DNA from: SAR86 cluster bacterium
Lineage (GTDB): Bacteria > Pseudomonadota > Gammaproteobacteria > Magnimaribacterales > TMED112
Reading direction: 5' to 3'
Length of the DNA: 60,164 bases
Assembly (NCBI GenBank): GCA_003331605.1
Contig: QOPD01000008.1
Location: 1 to 60,164 of the forward strand
Position numbers and translations under genes: made by a program. The notes beneath the pieces are model-generated. The model saw nothing but the letters and a program-made list of their open reading frames with translations. It did not search any database and was not told where the DNA came from. This document shows, one piece after another, positions 56,256-60,164 of the stretch (positions are counted from its first letter, which is position 1; every line of letters begins with the position of its first letter).

Positions 56256-58712
56256 ATGAGAATATTATTTTTATTAATCTTAAGCCTAAGTGCTTATACG
56301 CAAGAAGCCCCAGAAGCTCCAACCATGCCTGAAGGAGTTGAGGGTGGCATGCCAAACATGGGCATGATGGGCAAGCCAGAGATAGAGGAATATGAAACTA
56401 TAGAAGAGTTTCTTGAAGACGGAGAATACGAATTAATAGACGGTTTCTTAAAACTTTACAAAGACACTGAAAAAGATAAATATTATCTTGAGCTAGCAGA
56501 TGCAGATTTAAATAAAGAATTTATTTACTTTGCTTACGTACTAAATGGTCCACAAGCTGCAGGTGTAACAGGTGGAGCAATTGGTGATGGAGCAATTCTA
56601 GAATTTAGAAAATTCAAAGATCGTTTGGGTCTATATAAAAACAACACCAACTTCTCTAACGAAACAGACAATAATATTGCAAAAGCTGACTTAACCAATA
56701 TATTTGACTCATTTCTTTCAGACTTTGTTCCTGTTGTGGAGGAAGAGGGCAAATATTTAATTTCAGCAGACAAATTATTTCTCTCAGAAATGCTCACAAG
56801 TGTCTCTCCCAATCTCCCCCCAGAGTATAGAGATTTTGTTGATCTAAATTTGGGTAACTTAGATAAAAGTAAAACCTATGTAAATCAAGTAAGAAACTAT
56901 GAGAAGAATACTGCAGTAGAGGTTAACTTTGGTTTCTTCAACCCAGCACCTAGAGGCCGTGAACCTGTTTATGCAGTTGCCGATATTAGATATAACGCAA
57001 TAAGTGCAAGACATCTTTTTGTTGAAATGCCTGATGCCAATTTCGAGCCAAGAGTTGCAGATCAAAGAGTTGGTTATTTTTCACAAAGAGTTACCGATCT
57101 ATCAACTTACGATTTATACCCACAGCGTGATTTAATCAATAAGTGGAGATTGGTAAAAAAAGACCCAACTGTTGAGCTATCAGAGCCTGTTGAACCCATC
57201 GTATTTTGGGTAGAAAAATCAACACCAGAGGAAATCAAGCCATTTGTTGTTAAAGGCATAGAAGGCTGGAACAGTGCTTTTGAGAAAGCTGGATTTAAAA
57301 ATGCTATCGTCGCAAAAATACAGCCCGATGACTCAGACTGGGATGCTGGTGATGTTAGATACAACGTTGTTAGATGGTCATCCTCACCTAGGCCGTCATT
57401 CTCAGGATATGGCCCTAGCATAGGCAACCCTAGAACTGGCGAATTAATCGCTGCTGACATCGTTCAAGAATTTAACGCCATTAAAAGAGGATATCAGTAC
57501 AGAAAGATTTGGGGCTGGACTCCAGAAAACGACCCATTAGAGCAATGGATAGTGAGTTTAACTTTGCATGAAGTTGGTCATACTCTAGGGCTAAGACATA
57601 ACTTTGCAGCTAGTTATCTTTACAACGCTACTGAGATTCATGATGCAGATCTTACAGGCGAAGCAACCATTGGTTCGGTTATGGATTACGACCCTATTAA
57701 TTTAGCTCCTCCAGGCCTAGAACAAGGTAGATATTTCCCAACTGCACCAGGACCATACGATGAGTGGGCAGTAGAATTTGGTTATAAGCCTAATCTAACA
57801 GACGTAGAAAGAGATGAGTTATTAGCCTTATCCGTATTAGGTGAAAACCTTTATGGAACTGATGGGGATGCTATGTCTAGTCCAGGTAGAAATATTGACC
57901 CAAGAGTTAAAAGGTACGATATGTCCAGTGAAGTGGTGGAATATACCAAAGGTCGCTTTCAAGTCTTAGACAATAAGATTGCAGAACTGCCATCTATATT
58001 TAACGACGAGGGAGAAACCAAAAATGACTTTGCCAATACTTTCTTTAGCTTGGTGAGAGAGAAGGGTAGATTTATGGATGCTGTCTCAAGACAAATTGGT
58101 GGCGTCTACGCAACCAAAGTAGTCAATGGACAAGATGGTATCGATGCCTATGTTCCGGTTTCTTATGCCAACCAAAAAGATGCAATGAACCTGATTGTTG
58201 ATCAATTTCTTTCAAATGGGGTATGGACTTTTGACCCATCGATTTTAAAGAATCTACAAAGAGAGAAGAGAGCTACAAGTTATGGTGGCGATGGCAATGA
58301 AGACCCACAGCTACATTCTTTAGTTCTTGGAATGCAAACAAGAGTATTGGCTCATGTATTGAATCCAGCTGTAATGACGAGACTTGTTGATACAGCTGAG
58401 TATGGAAATACATACATGCCTGAAGAAGTCTTAGCAGACTTATTCAATGGGATTTTTGTCAAAGGTGAAGTTCCAGATACTTATAAAAGAAACCTGCAAT
58501 CTAAGTATGTTGATGCGTTAATTGGAGCAATGTCTCCACCTGCACCACAAGGTGGTCCAGGCGGTGGTAGACCTCCAGCACAATACGATGAGATTGCAAA
58601 AGTTGCTATTTATAACAGCCTGATTCAAATACAAAAGTTTGCTGCCAGTTATAGGCGTGATCCTCATTTTGCTTATTTGAATTGGAAAGTTGATAACTTT
58701 TTCAATCAGTAA
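56256..58712 (+). CDS. Exported zinc-dependent metalloprotease (DUF5117/DUF5118-like)
   Basis: An 818-residue secreted protein with a short signal peptide (first ~15 residues) and a Met/Gly/Pro-rich start (GGMPNMGMMGKPE). The metzincin-type zinc site HEVGHTLGLRH places ligands at about 438, 442 and 448, and SVMDYDP is the likely Met-turn. The flanking domains (YYLELADADLNKEFIYFAYV; GFFNPAPRG; DPRVKRYDMSSEVVEYT) match large bacterial zinc proteases with DUF5117/DUF5118 ends. It probably degrades proteins outside the inner membrane. A strong Shine-Dalgarno (GGAGAAAG) precedes ATG 56256, and the 100-base upstream gap contains only AT-rich promoter-like sequence. A terminator follows. Confidence 0.93.
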   Translation: MRILFLLILSLSAYTQEAPEAPTMPEGVEGGMPNMGMMGKPEIEEYETIEEFLEDGEYELIDGFLKLYKDTEKDKYYLELADADLNKEFIYFAYVLNGPQAAGVTGGAIGDGAILEFRKFKDRLGLYKNNTNFSNETDNNIAKADLTNIFDSFLSDFVPVVEEEGKYLISADKLFLSEMLTSVSPNLPPEYRDFVDLNLGNLDKSKTYVNQVRNYEKNTAVEVNFGFFNPAPRGREPVYAVADIRYNAISARHLFVEMPDANFEPRVADQRVGYFSQRVTDLSTYDLYPQRDLINKWRLVKKDPTVELSEPVEPIVFWVEKSTPEEIKPFVVKGIEGWNSAFEKAGFKNAIVAKIQPDDSDWDAGDVRYNVVRWSSSPRPSFSGYGPSIGNPRTGELIAADIVQEFNAIKRGYQYRKIWGWTPENDPLEQWIVSLTLHEVGHTLGLRHNFAASYLYNATEIHDADLTGEATIGSVMDYDPINLAPPGLEQGRYFPTAPGPYDEWAVEFGYKPNLTDVERDELLALSVLGENLYGTDGDAMSSPGRNIDPRVKRYDMSSEVVEYTKGRFQVLDNKIAELPSIFNDEGETKNDFANTFFSLVREKGRFMDAVSRQIGGVYATKVVNGQDGIDAYVPVSYANQKDAMNLIVDQFLSNGVWTFDPSILKNLQREKRATSYGGDGNEDPQLHSLVLGMQTRVLAHVLNPAVMTRLVDTAEYGNTYMPEEVLADLFNGIFVKGEVPDTYKRNLQSKYVDALIGAMSPPAPQGGPGGGRPPAQYDEIAKVAIYNSLIQIQKFAASYRRDPHFAYLNWKVDNFFNQ

Positions 58713-58721
58713 GATTTCACT

Positions 58722-58766
58722 AGCAGTCTCTAGTATTTGCTAGAGGCTGCTTATTTTATTATTTTT
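58722..58766 (+). terminator. Rho-independent terminator after the metalloprotease
   Basis: AGCAGTCTCTAG (58722-58733), loop TATTTG, then CTAGAGGCTGCT (58740-58751) forms a 12-bp stem with one G-T pair, followed by the T-rich tract TATTTTATTATTTTT. It is the clearest intrinsic terminator in the window. The remaining 58767-58898 is AT-rich with no gene seen. Confidence 0.85.
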
Positions 58767-58898
58767 ACAACGACTTTCTTTACTGAACTATAGAAAATTG
58801 CCGATGAGAGTGATGTCGTTGCTTTTTAGGACATATGGAACAAAAGCCTTAAATTAAAGTTTTAAAATAACTGATATTAAGTTAAATTAACGAATCCT

Positions 58899-58975
58899 AG
58901 ACCCGTAGCTCAGCTGGTTAGAGCGCTGTCTTGACATGGCAGAGGTCGTTGGTTCAAGTCCAATCGGGTCTACCA
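58899..58975 (+). tRNA. tRNA-Val (GAC)
   Basis: A 77-base tRNA with perfect acceptor AGACCCG/CGGGTCT, D-arm GCTCAGCTGGTTAGAGC, anticodon stem CTGTC/GGCAG around loop TTGACAT (anticodon GAC), T-loop GGTTCAAGTCC and encoded ACCA. Confidence 0.96.
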
Positions 58976-58981
58976 TTGTTA

Positions 58982-58987
58982 TATAAT
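58982..58987 (+). promoter_or_regulatory. -10 hexamer six bases before the AhpD-like gene
   Basis: TATAAT lies seven bases after the tRNA-Val end, followed by CTTCTA and ATG 58994. The spacing is the same as before three other genes in this window and leaves no room for a Shine-Dalgarno. Any -35 would fall inside the tRNA gene. Confidence 0.45.
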
Positions 58988-58993
58988 CTTCTA

Positions 58994-59578
58994 ATGCCTC
59001 TTGTTGAACCACAAAAAAATATTGAATCCAAAGAAGTAAGAGAATTAGTTAAGTTTTTTAATGAAACCTTGGGCTTTTGCCCGAACTCAGTTTTAACCAT
59101 GCAAATTAAACCTGGCTTAGCGGAAGCTTTTGTTAATTTAAATAAAGCTGTAATGAAAAATGAAGGGAGCCTGACATCAGAATTTAAAAGGCTGATTGCT
59201 TTTGTTTCAAGTAATACAACAGGATGTCGTTATTGCCAAGCCCATACCATCCGTGCAGCAGATAGGTATGGCTCAACCCAAGATCGACTAAACAATGTAT
59301 GGGATTACATGAATCACGATTGTTTTAGTGATAAAGAAAAAATTGCCTTGGCTTTTACCGAAGCAGCAAGCAAAGTTCCGCAGAAAGTTACGCCGCAAAT
59401 GGAGAAAGAATTAAAAGAGCTTTGGTCTGAAGAAGAAATTGTCGAAATTATGAGCGTTATTTCTTTATTTGGTTTTTTAAATAGGTGGAACGATACCATG
59501 GGGACATGCTTAGAACCCGATGCTCAAAGTTCAGCAGAAAAATACTTGGCAAACTGGGATATTGGCAAACATCAATGA
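58994..59578 (+). CDS. Carboxymuconolactone decarboxylase / AhpD-like protein
   Basis: A 194-residue all-alpha protein of the AhpD-like family. The redox motif is CRYCQAHTIRAADRYG (CxxC plus His), preceded by RLIAFVSSNTTG and followed by the family helix EIVEIMSVISLFGFLNRWND. Members act in peroxide defence or as gamma-carboxymuconolactone decarboxylases; the CxxC favours a thiol redox role. I use ATG 58994; an open frame from 58931 starts inside the tRNA and is not real. It overlaps the next gene by four bases. Confidence 0.88.
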   Translation: MPLVEPQKNIESKEVRELVKFFNETLGFCPNSVLTMQIKPGLAEAFVNLNKAVMKNEGSLTSEFKRLIAFVSSNTTGCRYCQAHTIRAADRYGSTQDRLNNVWDYMNHDCFSDKEKIALAFTEAASKVPQKVTPQMEKELKELWSEEEIVEIMSVISLFGFLNRWNDTMGTCLEPDAQSSAEKYLANWDIGKHQ

Positions 59579-60164
59579 AGTTAATTACTAAAATTTTAAT
59601 TATTTTTATTCTTTTTAGTTGTGGTTCTGGCAGCAGTGAAGAAGAAGCAAATATTACCCCAAGCCAACCTAAGGTAGTTGATATTGATCCCCATGAGGTT
59701 GGGACATTAGAGAAAACAATATTTCATGAGGGACTGTTAAGAAATTTTATTCTTTACGTTCCAGAATCCTATGATAGGAATACTGCTACTCCGATGGTTT
59801 TTAACTTTCACGGTTATGGCAGTAATGCTGAAGAGCAGATGTATTACAGCAACTTTATTGAGGTTGCAGACGATGAAGGTTTCTTAGTCTTACATCCACA
59901 AGGCACACCTCATCCATTGACTGGCTCATCCATGTTTTGTGTTGGAGGTTTTACTCGACCCTGTGACATTGATGATGTCTCATTTAGTAATTACTTAATT
60001 AATGTTATTTCGACTTTATATAACTTAGATGCGCAAAGAATTTATTCTACTGGTATGTCAAACGGAGGCTTTATGAGCTTTCACCTAGCATGTAATTTAA
60101 GTAACAGGATTGCAGCAATTGCATCAGTGACTGGTAGCATGACTCCAGAAACTTATGATGAGTG
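59575..60164 (+). CDS. PHB depolymerase / LpqC-like esterase lipoprotein (cut by window end)
   Basis: The frame opens with ATG 59575 (ATGA overlap) and runs off the window after 196 codons. A lipoprotein signal ends FSCG (Cys16). The hydrolase part shows NFHGYGSNAEEQ (oxyanion region), LVLHPQGTPHP and the nucleophile elbow TGMSNGGFMSF, as in the COG3509/LpqC polyhydroxybutyrate depolymerase and feruloyl-esterase-like family. The acid and His should lie beyond the window. It is likely a surface or periplasmic ester hydrolase. Confidence 0.87.
   Translation, partial: MKLITKILIIFILFSCGSGSSEEEANITPSQPKVVDIDPHEVGTLEKTIFHEGLLRNFILYVPESYDRNTATPMVFNFHGYGSNAEEQMYYSNFIEVADDEGFLVLHPQGTPHPLTGSSMFCVGGFTRPCDIDDVSFSNYLINVISTLYNLDAQRIYSTGMSNGGFMSFHLACNLSNRIAAIASVTGSMTPETYDE

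Noticed and set aside
58931-58993. Start of the AhpD-like gene inside tRNA-Val
   Set aside because: The extra residues are read from tRNA sequence; ATG 58994 gives the family-like N-terminus.

Overview
The window looks like chromosome from a streamlined, AT-rich marine gammaproteobacterium, most likely of the SAR86 type. That placement is inferred from gene order and content, not from a marker-gene tree. The support is the gammaproteobacterial order smc-zipA-ligA, a single-chain PurL of 1256 residues, a complete System I cytochrome c maturation locus, a kbl-tdh pair, and very tight packing. Neighbouring genes repeatedly overlap by 1, 4 or 8 bases, and no gap exceeds 300 bases. Many exported lipoprotein hydrolases and several acyl-CoA enzymes fit an aerobic heterotroph living on lipids, peptides and small organics. 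I see no rRNA, phage, insertion sequence or CRISPR array. Four tRNA genes (Asn, Ser, Leu, Val) lie between operons.

Layout. 1-9.7 kb: end of a hemolysin III-like gene, tRNA-Asn, uvrB-purL, a divergent NUDIX / gamma-carbonic anhydrase pair, alaS. 9.7-16.2 kb: a carboxylesterase lipoprotein, tRNA-Ser, a methanethiol-oxidase-like lipoprotein, a Coq4-like protein, an M23 peptidase lipoprotein, and pyk with a PNPOx-family gene. 16.3-21.8 kb: kbl-tdh-aldo/keto reductase facing two tandem serine hydrolases. 22.0-32.5 kb: one long + strand run, ccmABCDEFGH, smc, zipA, ligA and a lytic transglycosylase lipoprotein. 32.5-39.3 kb: M16C peptidase, DUF4136-like lipoprotein, flavin-binding protein, alkylsulfatase, coiled-coil membrane protein, tRNA-Leu. 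39.3-47.5 kb: acyl-CoA dehydrogenase divergent from a thiolase, a two-subunit MaoC hydratase, a MazG-like enzyme and a fused indolepyruvate oxidoreductase. 47.5-56.2 kb: putA operon, LysR regulator, and a divergent six-gene coupled operon (acyl-CoA dehydrogenase, truncated nitronate monooxygenase, haloalkane dehalogenase, DUF1330, membrane protein, metallo-beta-lactamase-fold hydrolase). 56.2 kb-end: large zinc metalloprotease, terminator, tRNA-Val, AhpD-like protein and a cut-off esterase lipoprotein.

How the genes work together. The ccm genes make the holocytochrome c machinery. smc, zipA and ligA serve chromosome organisation, division and DNA joining. kbl-tdh converts threonine to glycine and acetyl-CoA. 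putA makes glutamate from proline. The 39-43 kb and 51-53 kb groups handle acyl-CoA intermediates.

The most unusual observations are these: an SMC protein of 733 residues with no recognisable hinge domain; a threonine dehydrogenase in which all four structural-zinc cysteines are replaced while the catalytic zinc ligands remain; a ccmF that appears to start at ATT overlapping the ccmE stop; four genes whose start codon lies exactly six bases after a -10 hexamer, suggesting leaderless mRNAs; and palindromic ATTATAAT elements shared by divergent gene pairs.
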